The notes: generated from the sequence alone by a model not told the origin. A stretch of DNA of 64,000 bases from Herbidospora daliensis (GCF_001570585.1 NZ_BBXF01000002.1:744001-808000), one strand, 5' to 3'; shown: positions 6,413 to 14,596, counted from the stretch's first letter. Made by a program: numbers and translations.

Positions 6413-8653
6413 TCAGCCGCGCAGGCCGGGGACGTCGATGACGATCACTTCGGTGTCGTCGGCGCGGCCGGGGATGCGGCCGTCGTTGCCGGGGAAGTTG
6501 TTGTCGTTGGCCACGACGACGCGGTCGCCCGACAGGGGCAGGACCGACTCGACCGACTGGAGCGGGAAGGAGAACAGGTCTCCGACGCCGTACTCGTTCG
6601 GGCGGGCCGGGGTGGAGACGCCCTTGGGGTCGGCGATGCGCATCAGGTCGACGGCGGTGCGGCGGGGGAGCACGCCGTTCGCGTCGGCCTTGTCGAGGTC
6701 GGTGACGATCAGCTTCTTGACGAACGAGGTCTGGCCCATGCCGTTGTCGCGCTCGATCAGCAGCAGGCGCTTGCCGTCGAGGACCTGGGCGTCGCCCACG
6801 AACAGGGTCGGGTCGTCGACGCGGAAGATCCAGGTCTTGCCGGTGTAGGCGGCGGTGCGGACGTCGAACTCGTACACGACGCGGCGGCGCTGGTCGGGGT
6901 CGGCGGTCTTGGCGCGCTCGAGGATCGGGTAGAGGGTGTAGCCGTCCTCACTGGCGGCCATGGCCTCGAAGCCGCCGCTGCCGGGCAGCGACGGGGTCTC
7001 GCCCGGCTTGAGCTCGTTCGACTGGGGCGACTTGGTGCCGTCGAACAGGGGGATCGGGGCGCGCAGGACCTTGCCGGTCTTGTCGACGTTCACCAGGTAG
7101 GGGCCGAACTCGTCGCCGATCCACAGGGTGCCGTCCGCGTCCCACTGGAGCGACTCGATGTCGAAGTCGGCGCCGGTCAGCAGGCGCTCGGCGGTGTCGC
7201 CGTTGACGATCGGGAACGGCACCTTGCGGTCGGGGTCGCGGAAGCTGATGTGGCTGCCGACCTCGATCTGACCCGACTTGTAGTCGGGCTCGATGTAGTA
7301 GGCGCGCAGCAGGAAGTCGGGCGAGTTGTCCTTGGAGCCGAAGCCGTTGTCGGGCATGCCGAGCAGGCGGTTGGCGTTCTTCGAGCCGCGGGTGTGCGGG
7401 ATGACGGCCGAGAAGCCGGGGATCGGCTGGCCGGGGAACGGCGGGGTGATGCCGTTGACCGGGGTCTTCGGCATGAAGTTGCCGGAGATCGGGCCGGGCT
7501 GGTAGTCGGTCGCCGACAGGATCGCGCGGTCGCGCAGCGTGGCCTCGTCGGGCACGTTGACGCTCAGCTCGTAGAGGCGGGTGATCTGCGTCGCGCTGTT
7601 GTTGTCGTCGGACACCAGGTAGAGCACGCGGGTGTCGTCGTCGAGACGGTCGCCGAGCGCCATGCCCTCGATGTTGTCGAGCAGCGGGTTCGGCTGCGGC
7701 TGCTTGGTCGTCGCGCCCGACGGCGGGCAGTCGGCGATGTCGGCCAGCAGCTTCTTGCCGAGCCACGCGCGCGGGTCGGTCAGCGTCGACAACGACGCGA
7801 CGCCCGAGACGTCGGGGGCGCCGGTGGCGGTGACCCGGTAGATCCGCACGGTGTTGCCGACGCCGGCGGTGAAGCCGCGCTCCATCGCGAGGAACTGGTC
7901 GTCGCCGAGCGCCACCAGCTCGACCAGCCCGAGGTTCGGGTCGGTCTTGTACGCCCACTGCGCGGCCGGCGTGTAGTCGCCGCCGGGCGTGCCGGTGTAG
8001 CGCAGGATGCGCTGGCGGCCCGCGCCCGAGGCCTCACGGCCGTCGGCGAGCAGGGGGCCTTCCATGCCGGCGTACAGGGACGTGCCGTCGGGCGAGGTGG
8101 TGAGCGCCTCGAAGGCCAGGTTGACCGGCGACTCGCCCGCAGGGGTGATCCGGAACCGGGCCGGGACCTCGAACGAGGCGGTCTGCACGCCGTCTGACAG
8201 GCGGAACCGCCGGATCGACGGCTCGGTCTCGGAGCTGGCCAGGATGGTGTGGCCGTGGGGCTCGACGACGAGCCCCTCGCCGTCGAAGTCGGTGCCGTTG
8301 TAGGCGGTGCCGTCGGGCCGCTTCAGCGTCGTCATGTCGACGACCTCGGCGCCGTCGCCGGACAGGGCGACGTCGTAGACCCGCGCGGGCACGGTGCCCG
8401 TGTTGTCCGACAGCGCCAGGACGCGGTCGTCGCGCAGCCGCGCGATGGCCGACAGGCCCCCGACGGGGGTGCCCTCGAACGTCTTCTTGTCGAGGCTGTC
8501 GGTGAAGCCGCGCAGGCCCACGTCGGCCGAGCAGGGCGCGCCGAGGTTCACATCATTGGACGACGCCGCGCCGGCTGCCGGGACCGTCACGCCGAGCATG
8601 GCGATGACCGCCGCGGCGGCGAAGGCGGGGGCGGGCCACCTTGTGCTGGGCAC
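6413..8653 (-). CDS. Secreted esterase-like activity of phytase family protein, two-domain
   Basis: A 746-residue exported protein; the signal peptide ends near residue 30 (VPAAGAASS). Two beta-propeller-like segments of the esterase-like-activity-of-phytase family can be seen: the first (about 45-330) has GGLSAIARLRDDRVLALSDN, FDGEGLVVE and FEALTTSPDG; the second (about 410-735) has MPDNGFGSK, DFDIESLQWDADGTLWIGDE, GFEAMAASEDG and a final VVVANDNNFPG. Such proteins are linked to phosphate-ester or extracellular esterase activity, but biochemical data are thin. The GTG start follows CGGAGG at good spacing. It is longer than the 425-residue relative at 54000-55277, which has one such domain, so it may be an internal duplication. 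Confidence 0.88.
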   Translation of the reverse strand: MPSTRWPAPAFAAAAVIAMLGVTVPAAGAASSNDVNLGAPCSADVGLRGFTDSLDKKTFEGTPVGGLSAIARLRDDRVLALSDNTGTVPARVYDVALSGDGAEVVDMTTLKRPDGTAYNGTDFDGEGLVVEPHGHTILASSETEPSIRRFRLSDGVQTASFEVPARFRITPAGESPVNLAFEALTTSPDGTSLYAGMEGPLLADGREASGAGRQRILRYTGTPGGDYTPAAQWAYKTDPNLGLVELVALGDDQFLAMERGFTAGVGNTVRIYRVTATGAPDVSGVASLSTLTDPRAWLGKKLLADIADCPPSGATTKQPQPNPLLDNIEGMALGDRLDDDTRVLYLVSDDNNSATQITRLYELSVNVPDEATLRDRAILSATDYQPGPISGNFMPKTPVNGITPPFPGQPIPGFSAVIPHTRGSKNANRLLGMPDNGFGSKDNSPDFLLRAYYIEPDYKSGQIEVGSHISFRDPDRKVPFPIVNGDTAERLLTGADFDIESLQWDADGTLWIGDEFGPYLVNVDKTGKVLRAPIPLFDGTKSPQSNELKPGETPSLPGSGGFEAMAASEDGYTLYPILERAKTADPDQRRRVVYEFDVRTAAYTGKTWIFRVDDPTLFVGDAQVLDGKRLLLIERDNGMGQTSFVKKLIVTDLDKADANGVLPRRTAVDLMRIADPKGVSTPARPNEYGVGDLFSFPLQSVESVLPLSGDRVVVANDNNFPGNDGRIPGRADDTEVIVIDVPGLRG

Positions 8654-8772
8654 AAGTACCTCCGAAAAATCGTGATGCGGGGTGAGACACCCGCTGGAGA
8701 TGAGCGAAGTCCCCGCAGCCCGCCAGAGCAGAACGACGCGTCAAACAGATCATGAACATCTGCGCTCGGGCT

Positions 8773-9387
8773 TCACGACGCGCGGCCGCCCATGTCGCCG
8801 ACGGCCGGGACCCCCTCGCCGAGCCCGTAGCGGAGCAGCACCGCGCCCTTGGCCGAGGTGGCCGGCGGCTCCAGCAGGGTCAGGTTCGCGGGCACCGCGC
8901 CGCCGTCGAACACCTTCTTGCCCACGCCGAGCACGATCGGGAAGAGCCACAGGTTGAGCTCGTCGAACAGCCGCTCGCGCAGCAGGGTCTGCACCAGGTT
9001 CAGGCTGCCGATCACGTGGACGTGCTCGTGGCGGTCGCGCACCTGCCGCACGGCGCTCACCAGGTCGGGGCCCAGCAGCGTCGATCCGGCCCAGTCGAGG
9101 GACGGCTCGCCTCGGGAGGCGACGTACTTGGGGAGGCGGTTGAACAGGGCCGCGATGTCGCCGGCCTGGTTGGGCCAGTGGGCGGCGAAGATGTCGTAGG
9201 TCCGGCGGCCGAGGAGCAGGGCGTCCATGGCCGTCATGCCGGCGCCGACCTGCTTCCCGACGGTGTCGTCGAACAGGGGCGCCTGCCAGCCGCCGAAGGG
9301 GAAGCCCTCTGGGTCTTCCTGGGGGGTGCCGGGCGCCTGGGCGACCAGGTCGAGGGTGGCGAACAGGTCGATGTGGATCAGGCCCAT
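8773..9387 (-). CDS. Dihydrofolate reductase-like (RibD C-terminal) family protein
   Basis: A 204-residue cytosolic protein of the RibD C-terminal/DHFR-like reductase family, NAD(P)H-dependent. It shows the opening IHIDLFATLDLVAQAPG, the central DALLLGRRTYDIFAAHWP, the nucleotide-binding HVIGSLNLVQTLL and LFDELNLWLFPIVLGVGKKVF. Proteins of this kind are common next to regulators in actinomycetes and have no agreed substrate. It begins 13 bases after the stop of the PP2C phosphatase gene on the same strand and may be read through from it. No catalytic deaminase half is present, so it is not a full RibD. Confidence 0.88.
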   Translation of the reverse strand: MGLIHIDLFATLDLVAQAPGTPQEDPEGFPFGGWQAPLFDDTVGKQVGAGMTAMDALLLGRRTYDIFAAHWPNQAGDIAALFNRLPKYVASRGEPSLDWAGSTLLGPDLVSAVRQVRDRHEHVHVIGSLNLVQTLLRERLFDELNLWLFPIVLGVGKKVFDGGAVPANLTLLEPPATSAKGAVLLRYGLGEGVPAVGDMGGRAS

Positions 9388-9400
9388 GCGGTTGTCTCCG

Positions 9401-10636
9401 TCAGGTTCGGGGGATCGGCCAGTCGGCGTGTTCGAGCTCGGGGTCGGGGTCGGGGCCGCGCCATTCGACGATGACGACCGTGGCGTCGTCGCGCAGCACG
9501 CCCTTGTGGTAGACCAGCACGGCCTGGATGAGCCGCCGCAGCGTCTCGGGCACCGGCAGCCCGCTCTGGTGGTTGCGGATCACGAAGTCGACGAACCGGT
9601 GCACGCCGAACTCACGGCCGGAGGCGTCGCGGATCTCGGTGATGCCGTCGGTGTAGAAGATCAGCCGGTCGCCGGGCTCCAGCTGCTCTCGGCACGTGGT
9701 GACCGACAGGCCCAGGTCGAGGCCCATCGGGTGGGCCGGCATGCATTCGAGCATGGTGGTCCAGCGTCCGCCGCGCAGCAGGACGGGCGGGGGATGGCCC
9801 CGGTTGACCCAGGTGAACAGGCCGGTCCGCAGGTCGAGGTCGCCGATGACGGCGGTGACGAACCGCTGCGCGCGGCCGAACTCCTCGATGAGCACCGCCT
9901 CGATGTCCTCGCTGTTCCTGGCCAGCGTCGCGCCCTGGCGGCGGTTGTTGCGGCAGGCCGCGATCGCCAGGTTGGCCGTCAGCCCGGCCGAGACGTCGTG
10001 GCCCATCGCGTCGAAGACGGCGATGTTCAGGGTGTCGCCCGCGACGGCGTAGTCGAAGGCGTCGCCGCCCACCTCGTAGGCGGGTTCGAGCATGCCCGAC
10101 ACGGTCACGCGGTCGCTGGCGAAGGTCAGCGGCGGGACGAGCCGCCACTGCATCTCGGCGGCCACGTTCATCTCGCGGGTGCGGACGATGCGCGCGTAGG
10201 TGTCGCTGTAGCCGTGCATGCTCGTCAGCAGCAGCGCGAGCACCGACGACAGGTGGCGGGCGGACATGTGGTCGAGGGTCGGCCGGCCGGTGCTGACCCG
10301 CAGCACGCCGAGCCGGGTGGTGCCGTTGAGGATGGGGATCCACCAGTAGAGGGGTTCCCCCGCCTCGTCGCGCTGGACGAGGGTGCGGACCTCCTGGAAG
10401 GCGAGGCCGGGCAGGCCGCCTTCGACGGGCAGTTCCTCCGGTACGCCGGACAGGTCGACCCCTGGGCCCTTGAGCAGCCGCATGACCTGCTGCTGGAGGT
10501 CGACCAGGTAGATCAGGACATGGGTGAACCCCGCCTGCGGGGTGTGGATGGCCAGGAGCGACGGCAGGTCGTCGACGGTGCGCAGGTGACTGCTCTCGAT
10601 CAGGCCGGCCAGCATTCGCTCGTAGCCCGCAGACAT
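9401..10636 (-). CDS. GAF-type sensor plus PP2C (SpoIIE-like) serine phosphatase
   Basis: A 411-residue cytosolic protein. Residues about 20-165 form a GAF-like sensor (LLAIHTPQAGFTHVLIYLVD to SSVLALLLTSMHGY). Residues 175-395 form a PP2C/SpoIIE phosphatase with metal-binding GGDAFDYAV, FDAMGHD and a final GVLRDDATVVIVEW. RsbU/RsbP-type phosphatases of this build reset STAS anti-anti-sigma factors in sigma-B partner-switching. Support for such a role comes from the promoter: GTTT-N15-GGGTA lies 14-37 bases upstream of the ATG, a sigma-B-like pattern that would leave a leader of only about 7 bases. No kinase (RsbW) or STAS gene lies in this window. Confidence 0.88.
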   Translation of the reverse strand: MSAGYERMLAGLIESSHLRTVDDLPSLLAIHTPQAGFTHVLIYLVDLQQQVMRLLKGPGVDLSGVPEELPVEGGLPGLAFQEVRTLVQRDEAGEPLYWWIPILNGTTRLGVLRVSTGRPTLDHMSARHLSSVLALLLTSMHGYSDTYARIVRTREMNVAAEMQWRLVPPLTFASDRVTVSGMLEPAYEVGGDAFDYAVAGDTLNIAVFDAMGHDVSAGLTANLAIAACRNNRRQGATLARNSEDIEAVLIEEFGRAQRFVTAVIGDLDLRTGLFTWVNRGHPPPVLLRGGRWTTMLECMPAHPMGLDLGLSVTTCREQLEPGDRLIFYTDGITEIRDASGREFGVHRFVDFVIRNHQSGLPVPETLRRLIQAVLVYHKGVLRDDATVVIVEWRGPDPDPELEHADWPIPRT

Positions 10637-10649
10637 GATGTCTTCGGCC

Positions 10650-10673
10650 TACCCTCCTCTGATCAGCAGAAAC
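10650..10673 (-). promoter_or_regulatory. Sigma-B-like promoter of the PP2C phosphatase gene
   Basis: On the minus strand GTTT (10673-10670) is followed after 15 bases by GGGTA (10654-10650), the pattern of actinobacterial sigma-B general-stress promoters (GTTT-N14-16-GGGTA). The start codon is at 10636, so the transcript would be nearly leaderless. Transcription start not shown. Confidence 0.6.
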
Positions 10674-10681
10674 GAGGGGGC

Positions 10682-10903
10682 CTACCCGTGGCCCGGCTCC
10701 TCGGGGTCGGTGGGGGCCATGACGGTGTCGTCCATGACGCCGATCAGCTTGCCCACCGGCAGCAGCACGACCAGCAGGATCAGGCAGGTCCAGAACAGCG
10801 CGGCGGAGCCGATGATGAGGCCGACGCCGCCGAGGGTGAACACGGCCACGAAGACGCCGGCGTAGATCCACGATCGCGGCCGGCCGTGTCTGTTCCGGGT
10901 CAT
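10682..10903 (-). CDS. Small membrane protein, HGxxPAAW-like
   Basis: A 73-residue protein with two hydrophobic helices (about 13-33 and 35-56). The N-terminus MTRNRHGRPRSW sits where the HGxxPAAW family has its HG-x-x-PAAW signature, and the second helix ends VGKLIGVMDD like the family's VGKVM. The match is partial (PRSW instead of PAAW), so the assignment is tentative. Family function is unknown. An alternative start is the ATG at 10951 (MSGWRHSRG), which would add 16 polar residues; neither has a ribosome site. It is separated by the sigma-B-like promoter from the downstream phosphatase. Confidence 0.6.
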   Translation of the reverse strand: MTRNRHGRPRSWIYAGVFVAVFTLGGVGLIIGSAALFWTCLILLVVLLPVGKLIGVMDDTVMAPTDPEEPGHG

Positions 10904-11040
10904 GGGTGCCCACTGCCCGAGCAGGCCCCGGCTATGCCGCCAACCAGACATAAAGGACAAAAGTTAAGGTCTCCCGGACATCGCCGCACGTGAGAGGGGT
11001 AAGGGGCGATGAGTTGTCCGACCAGTGAGGGGAGTCCGCC

Positions 11041-11595
11041 GTGGACACCCGGCAGAGTGACGTCGTCACCTTTCTGAAGCACCAGCACGAAGAGATCAAG
11101 ACCCTGTTCACCGAGGTCGAGTCGGCCCAGGGCGACGCCCGCGAAGAGGCCTTCCGCAGGCTGGTCCACCTGCTCGCCGTGCACGAGACCGCCGAGGAGG
11201 AGCTCGTCCACCCCTACGCCCGCAAGGTCGTGCCGGGCGGCGACGCCATCATCGACCAGCGGCTCCAGGAGGAGAACGAGGCCAAGCAGGCGTTGTCCGA
11301 CCTCGACGAGATGGGCACCGACAACCCCGATTTCCTCAAGCACCTCGACGCCCTGCGCACCGACGTGATCGACCACGCCGAGGCCGAGGAGAGGTTCGAG
11401 TTCCCGCAGCTCGAAGCCGAGGGCGACCCCGACCGCCTCCGCAAGATGACGGCCGGCGTCAAGGCCGCGGAGAAGATGGCCCCCACCCACCCGCACCCGG
11501 GCGTCGAGTCGGCCGCCAAGAACATGCTGCTCGGCGCGCCCGTCGCCATCATGGACCGGGCCCGCGACGCCATCCGCAAGGCCATGGGCAACTGA
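11041..11595 (+). CDS. Hemerythrin HHE domain protein
   Basis: A 184-residue soluble helical protein. It has the hemerythrin ligand series: FLKHQHEEIKTLF (first His ligands), LLAVHETAEEELVHPYA (H-x3-E and H) and DVIDHAEAEERFEFPQL (H-x4-E). The domain binds a di-iron centre that senses or scavenges oxygen, NO or peroxide. The C-terminal PTHPHPG and the AKNMLLGAPVAIMDRARDAIRKAM tail are usual for actinobacterial members. The GTG start follows GAGGGGAG at proper spacing. It opens a run of four plus-strand stress-type genes. Confidence 0.9.
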   Translation: MDTRQSDVVTFLKHQHEEIKTLFTEVESAQGDAREEAFRRLVHLLAVHETAEEELVHPYARKVVPGGDAIIDQRLQEENEAKQALSDLDEMGTDNPDFLKHLDALRTDVIDHAEAEERFEFPQLEAEGDPDRLRKMTAGVKAAEKMAPTHPHPGVESAAKNMLLGAPVAIMDRARDAIRKAMGN

Positions 11596-11600
11596 TCGCA

Positions 11601-11636
11601 CCGATTCGGGGTAGCGGCGAAGGCACCCCGAATCGG
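11601..11636 (+). terminator. Perfect hairpin next to the DUF2188 ribosome site
   Basis: CCGATTCGGGGT (11601-11612) pairs over 12 bases with ACCCCGAATCGG (11625-11636), 5 bases after the hemerythrin stop. No T-run follows. The 3' arm ends inside the ribosome-binding GGAGGAG (11635-11641) of the next gene, so it could either end the hemerythrin transcript or shield the next start. Confidence 0.6.
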
Positions 11637-11646
11637 AGGAGCAGTG

Positions 11647-11889
11647 ATGGCAGGACAGGCCAACTCACGCGACGTGGTGAGACAGGAAGACGGGCAGTGG
11701 GCCGTCACCAAGCCGGGCGGCAGCCGGGCCAGCGCGTTGTTCGGCACCCAGGACGAGGCGGTCAAACGGGCCGCCGAGATCCTCGCGGCCGACGGCGGTG
11801 GTGAATTACGCGTCCACGGCACCGACGGCAAGGTGCGCGACCAGCGCACGATCGCCCCCGGCAACGACCCCCACCCGCCCGCCGGGTGA
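11647..11889 (+). CDS. DUF2188 family small protein
   Basis: An 80-residue protein with the DUF2188 pattern: DVVRQEDGQWAVTKPGGSRASALFGTQDEAVKRAAEIL followed by GGELRVHGTDGKVRDQRTI. The family is a small beta-alpha domain found beside stress genes in actinobacteria; function unknown. The ATG at 11647 was preferred over GTG at 11644 because GGAGGAG then lies at normal spacing. The preceding hairpin touches this ribosome site. Confidence 0.8.
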   Translation: MAGQANSRDVVRQEDGQWAVTKPGGSRASALFGTQDEAVKRAAEILAADGGGELRVHGTDGKVRDQRTIAPGNDPHPPAG

Positions 11890-11931
11890 TCGGCCGACTA
11901 CCGCTGGGCGCCTCGGGTAGCACGTACCGGC

Positions 11932-12195
11932 ATGAACAAACTAGCGGTGCGCGGCGCGAGCGCGCTCAGCGGCATGATCGGCGGCGCGGTGGCGAGCCTG
12001 ATCTTCAAGCAGGTCTGGAAGCTGGCCGCCGGTGAGGACGAGGCGCCGCAGGCGACCTCCCCCGACTACGGATGGGGCGAGGTGGTCGTGGCCGCCGCGA
12101 TCCAGGGGGCCATCTTCGCCGCGGTGAAGGCGGCCATCGACCGGGCCGGGGCCGAGGCCTACCGGCGCTCGACCGGCGAATGGGTCAGAGACTGA
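11932..12195 (+). CDS. DUF4235 family membrane protein
   Basis: An 87-residue protein with two weakly hydrophobic segments (about residues 10-28 and 49-68) separated by an acidic loop. The pattern GGAVASLIFKQVWKLAAGEDEAPQATSPDYGWGEVVVAAAIQGAIFAAVKAAIDRAGA is that of DUF4235, a short actinobacterial membrane family of unknown function. It lies between the DUF2188 gene and the prohead-protease-like gene; the gaps of 42 and 18 bases fit a single transcript. A GGGTAGC lies just upstream (11915-11921), but no GTTT element accompanies it. Confidence 0.82.
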   Translation: MNKLAVRGASALSGMIGGAVASLIFKQVWKLAAGEDEAPQATSPDYGWGEVVVAAAIQGAIFAAVKAAIDRAGAEAYRRSTGEWVRD

Positions 12196-12213
12196 CGGGA
12201 GGATGACGACCGG

Positions 12214-12579
12214 ATGACCGTGACACGATTCAAGGACCTGCCGCTCGCCGACCGTTCACGCGAATGGGACGGCAGCGCGGCCGACAGCCGCGTCCGCGAC
12301 TGGGCGGGCGCGGAGGACGAACCCGACGCCGCCTACCGCGACGCCCATGTCTGGTACGACGGCGACGCCCCGCAGAACTTCGGCAGCTACAAGCTGCTGA
12401 TCGCCGACGTCGTCGACGGAAAACTGAAGGCGGTGCCGCGCGCCGTGATGGCGGCCGGCGGCATCATGCAGGGGGCGCGCGGCGGCGTCGACATCCCCAA
12501 GGGCGACGTCGACCGGGTCAAGGCCCACCTCGCGAAGTACTACGAGAAGATGGGCGAGACCGCTCCCTGGGAGCGCTGA
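12214..12579 (+). CDS. Small protein resembling the C-terminus of phage prohead-protease fusions
   Basis: A 121-residue soluble protein. The second half (NFGSYKLLIADVVDGKLKAVPRAVMAAGGIMQGARGGVDIPKGDVDRVKAHLAKYY) matches, from memory, a conserved stretch found both in stand-alone actinobacterial proteins and beside HK97-type prohead proteases. The first part is short, acidic and unassigned. No Ser/His protease motif is present and no other phage gene adjoins, so it is not a protease; function unknown. It overlaps nothing and is the last gene before a large bidirectional hairpin. Start ATG follows GGGAGGATG. Confidence 0.7.
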   Translation: MTVTRFKDLPLADRSREWDGSAADSRVRDWAGAEDEPDAAYRDAHVWYDGDAPQNFGSYKLLIADVVDGKLKAVPRAVMAAGGIMQGARGGVDIPKGDVDRVKAHLAKYYEKMGETAPWER

Positions 12580-12586
12580 CGTGCGA

Positions 12587-12643
12587 AGACCCGCATCCGG
12601 GCGTTCGATTGACCCCCTGTCGCCGAACGCCGGATGCGGGTCT
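12587..12643. terminator. Bidirectional hairpin between convergent genes
   Basis: AGACCCGCATCCGGGCGTTCG (12587-12607, one unpaired G) faces CGAACGCCGGATGCGGGTCT (12624-12643), a stem of 20 pairs with a 16-base loop. It lies between the stops of two convergent genes and should terminate both. Confidence 0.85.
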
Positions 12644-12650
12644 CGCCGCG

Positions 12651-13001
12651 TCACGGAAGCTGGTTGTAGCCGGTGTAGTAGTTGCCGACCTGCTCCCGGT
12701 ACGCCGGGTCCTTGTAGGTGTCCTGGTCGAACTCCGGCGCGTTCTTGATCTCTTCCTTGGTCCGGGCGAGGAAGACCTTGCGCTGCTGCGGGTCGATCTC
12801 GGTGATCGTGCTGGCGGGCATGATGACCTTCTTGCCGAAGATCCAGAAGCCCGTGTCGACGACGATGTAGGCGTCGCCGACGGCGTCGCTCTGCTCGTCG
12901 ACCTCGCCGATCTTGCCGTCGACGGCTTCGACGTCGAACCCGATCACGCTCACCCCGGCGCCGGACGCGACGCCTTCCTGGTAGCTCCACGGCTCGTACA
13001 T
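12651..13001 (-). CDS. PRC-barrel domain protein
   Basis: A 116-residue soluble protein. Residues about 15-85 form a PRC-barrel: VIGFDVEAVDGKIGEVDEQS, AYIVVDTGFWIFGKKVIMPASTI and EIDPQQRKVFLARTKEEI. The rest, rich in Asp/Tyr (QDTYKDPAYREQVGNYYTGY), is the tail typical of actinobacterial stress-related members. PRC-barrels bind protein or RNA partners; no specific role is known here. A sigma-B-like promoter (13039-13061) lies upstream, which groups it with the PP2C phosphatase. Confidence 0.88.
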   Translation of the reverse strand: MYEPWSYQEGVASGAGVSVIGFDVEAVDGKIGEVDEQSDAVGDAYIVVDTGFWIFGKKVIMPASTITEIDPQQRKVFLARTKEEIKNAPEFDQDTYKDPAYREQVGNYYTGYNQLP

Positions 13002-13038
13002 GTAAGCCCCTTTCGTTGGACGCTGCTGACAGGGCCGC

Positions 13039-13061
13039 TACCCGACGCGCGACCGGCAAAC
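13039..13061 (-). promoter_or_regulatory. Sigma-B-like promoter of the PRC-barrel gene
   Basis: On the minus strand GTTT (13061-13058) is followed after 14 bases by GGGTA (13043-13039). This is the second copy in the window of the general-stress pattern also seen before the PP2C gene, both near genes of stress type. The leader to the ATG at 13001 would be about 30 bases. Confidence 0.6.
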
Positions 13062-13101
13062 GTGCCGCGAACCGATTGATCTCCGGTTCCGTTTCAGGGG
13101 C

Positions 13102-13563
13102 ATGTGGCGTCGTCTTGTTCTCGTCCTCGCGCTGGCCGCGGGGACGCTCGTCTTTTCTTCCGTGCCCGCGTACGCCTGCAAGTGCGCCCTCGTTCCGGTG
13201 AAGGAGCGGGTGAGTAATTCCGCGCTGGTGTTCACCGGGGTGGCCACCGGTTTCAGGGCCGCGAAGTCGCCCCTCCGGCAGCACACCTACACATTTCGGG
13301 CCGACCATTCGTACAAGGGGAAGCCGAAGGTGACCGTGAAGGTGGTCACCAACACCGAGAGCGCCGCGTGCGGGGTGAAGTTCACACGCGGCGCCCGTTA
13401 TCTGGTGTTCGCCGGGAAGTCCGAGGGCCGTCTGGTGACCGGCCTCTGCTCGGGCAACACGGCGGTCGCCAAGGGGACCCGCCCGTTGAAGGCCGCCGAT
13501 CTGCCCGCGGGCGTCGACCCGGCCACGATCAAGCAGCTGGGCAGGGCCAAGCCGGTCCGTTAG
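13102..13563 (+). CDS. Secreted TIMP/netrin-like (NTR) domain protein
   Basis: A 153-residue exported protein. A signal peptide (MWRRLVLVLALAAGTLVFSS to AYA) is followed at once by CKCA, the N-terminal Cys-x-Cys that marks NTR folds of TIMP-like proteins. Further features are ALVFTGVATGF, TYTFRADHSYKGKPKVTVKVVT, SAACGVKFTRGARYLVFAG and GLCSGNTAVA, giving four mature Cys that can form two disulphides as in the family. Many bacterial relatives end in a membrane helix; this one does not, so it is likely released. Ligand unknown. The stop overlaps the convergent gene by 4 bases. Confidence 0.8.
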   Translation: MWRRLVLVLALAAGTLVFSSVPAYACKCALVPVKERVSNSALVFTGVATGFRAAKSPLRQHTYTFRADHSYKGKPKVTVKVVTNTESAACGVKFTRGARYLVFAGKSEGRLVTGLCSGNTAVAKGTRPLKAADLPAGVDPATIKQLGRAKPVR

Positions 13564-14504
13564 CCGCCGCAGGCGGCGTAGGTGAAGGTGTCCTTCAGGA
13601 TGTCGTAGCGGTCGCGGACCACGGTCACGCCGGTCTTCGTGTCGTGCTGGAGGACCGTCATCCGGTTGGGCACCTTCGGCAGGTTCTGCGACACGTGCAG
13701 GGTGACCTGCGTGGGGCCGGTCCAGTCGAGCATCTCGACGGTGCCGCCCTTGGGCAGCTTGATCGGGTTGTCGCCCTCCACCTGGGCGGTCTCCACGTCG
13801 GAGACGACGATCTTGTTGTCGGACACCAGAGTGGCCAGGGTCCGGGCGTCGGAGTGGAGCGCGTTCGGACCCCAGCCGTTGACGGCCTCGGCCGGACGGC
13901 CCTGGCGCAGGAGGTGGCCCGACCGGTCGTAGACGCGGAACACCTCGTCGGTCGCGCTGGTCAGCACCTCCTTGCCGTCGCCGCTGAAGCCGACGAACTC
14001 CCGCTTGGTCGGCAGCAGGCCGAGCCGCTTGCCCTTCTTCGTGTCGAAGATCATCGTCCGCCGGTCGGTCACCGCGAGGGTCGCGCCGTCGTCGGACAGG
14101 CGGAACCACACGTTGTACTGCACGACGTTCTTCGGCAGCGTGTCGGCGGGCAGCAGCGTGACCCCGCCGCCCATCGTGCGGACCGCGATCCGGCCGTCCT
14201 TGCGGAAGTAGACGATCTTCTGCCCGTCACCGCTGATCGCCACCGGCGCGGCGGTGAACCCGACCGGCTTGCGCTTGCCGTCGAGCGCTTCGAGCTGCGC
14301 GTCCTTGAGCTGGATGATCTCGCCGTGGTGCGTCACGAGCCGCCAGTTCCCGCACAGCACGACCTGCTTCTTCACCTTGCACGCCTTGGCCGACGCGTAG
14401 CGGATGCTGTCGCCCCCGTGATGCGGCTCCGCCTGCGCGGCCGCCGGCACCGTCACGACGGCCGCGGCCATCGCCGCCACCGCGACCAGAACCCTGAACT
14501 TCAT
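13560..14504 (-). CDS. Secreted beta-propeller-like protein, function unknown
   Basis: A 314-residue exported protein (signal peptide MKFRVLVAVAAMAAAVVTVPAAAQA). The body consists of repeated beta-strand units of WD40/TolB-like style: AISGDGQKIVYFRKDGRIAV, RLSDDGATLAVTDRRTMIFD, GFSGDGKEVLTSATDEVFRVYD and HSDARTLATLVSDNKIVVSDV, suggesting a six- or seven-bladed propeller. No catalytic motif is seen. Two Cys early (KACKVKKQVVLC) and one near the end may form disulphides. The ATG at 14504 was chosen because the signal peptide begins there and AGGGGG lies 8 bases upstream. Confidence 0.75.
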   Translation of the reverse strand: MKFRVLVAVAAMAAAVVTVPAAAQAEPHHGGDSIRYASAKACKVKKQVVLCGNWRLVTHHGEIIQLKDAQLEALDGKRKPVGFTAAPVAISGDGQKIVYFRKDGRIAVRTMGGGVTLLPADTLPKNVVQYNVWFRLSDDGATLAVTDRRTMIFDTKKGKRLGLLPTKREFVGFSGDGKEVLTSATDEVFRVYDRSGHLLRQGRPAEAVNGWGPNALHSDARTLATLVSDNKIVVSDVETAQVEGDNPIKLPKGGTVEMLDWTGPTQVTLHVSQNLPKVPNRMTVLQHDTKTGVTVVRDRYDILKDTFTYAACGG

Positions 14505-14596
14505 CTGTAACCCCCTGGTTGTGTTCCCCGTCACAACCTTGGATGCGGGCAGAGGGTGGCGGGTTGGTCACAGATCGGAAACGATGGCGGGCCGGC

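Noticed and set aside
8746-8762. CAGAT/ATCTG dyad between the phytase-like and DHFR-like genes
   Set aside because: Five-base arms only, not linked to any regulator.
11915-11921. GGGTAGC before the DUF4235 gene as a third sigma-B promoter
   Set aside because: No GTTT at 14-16 bases upstream.
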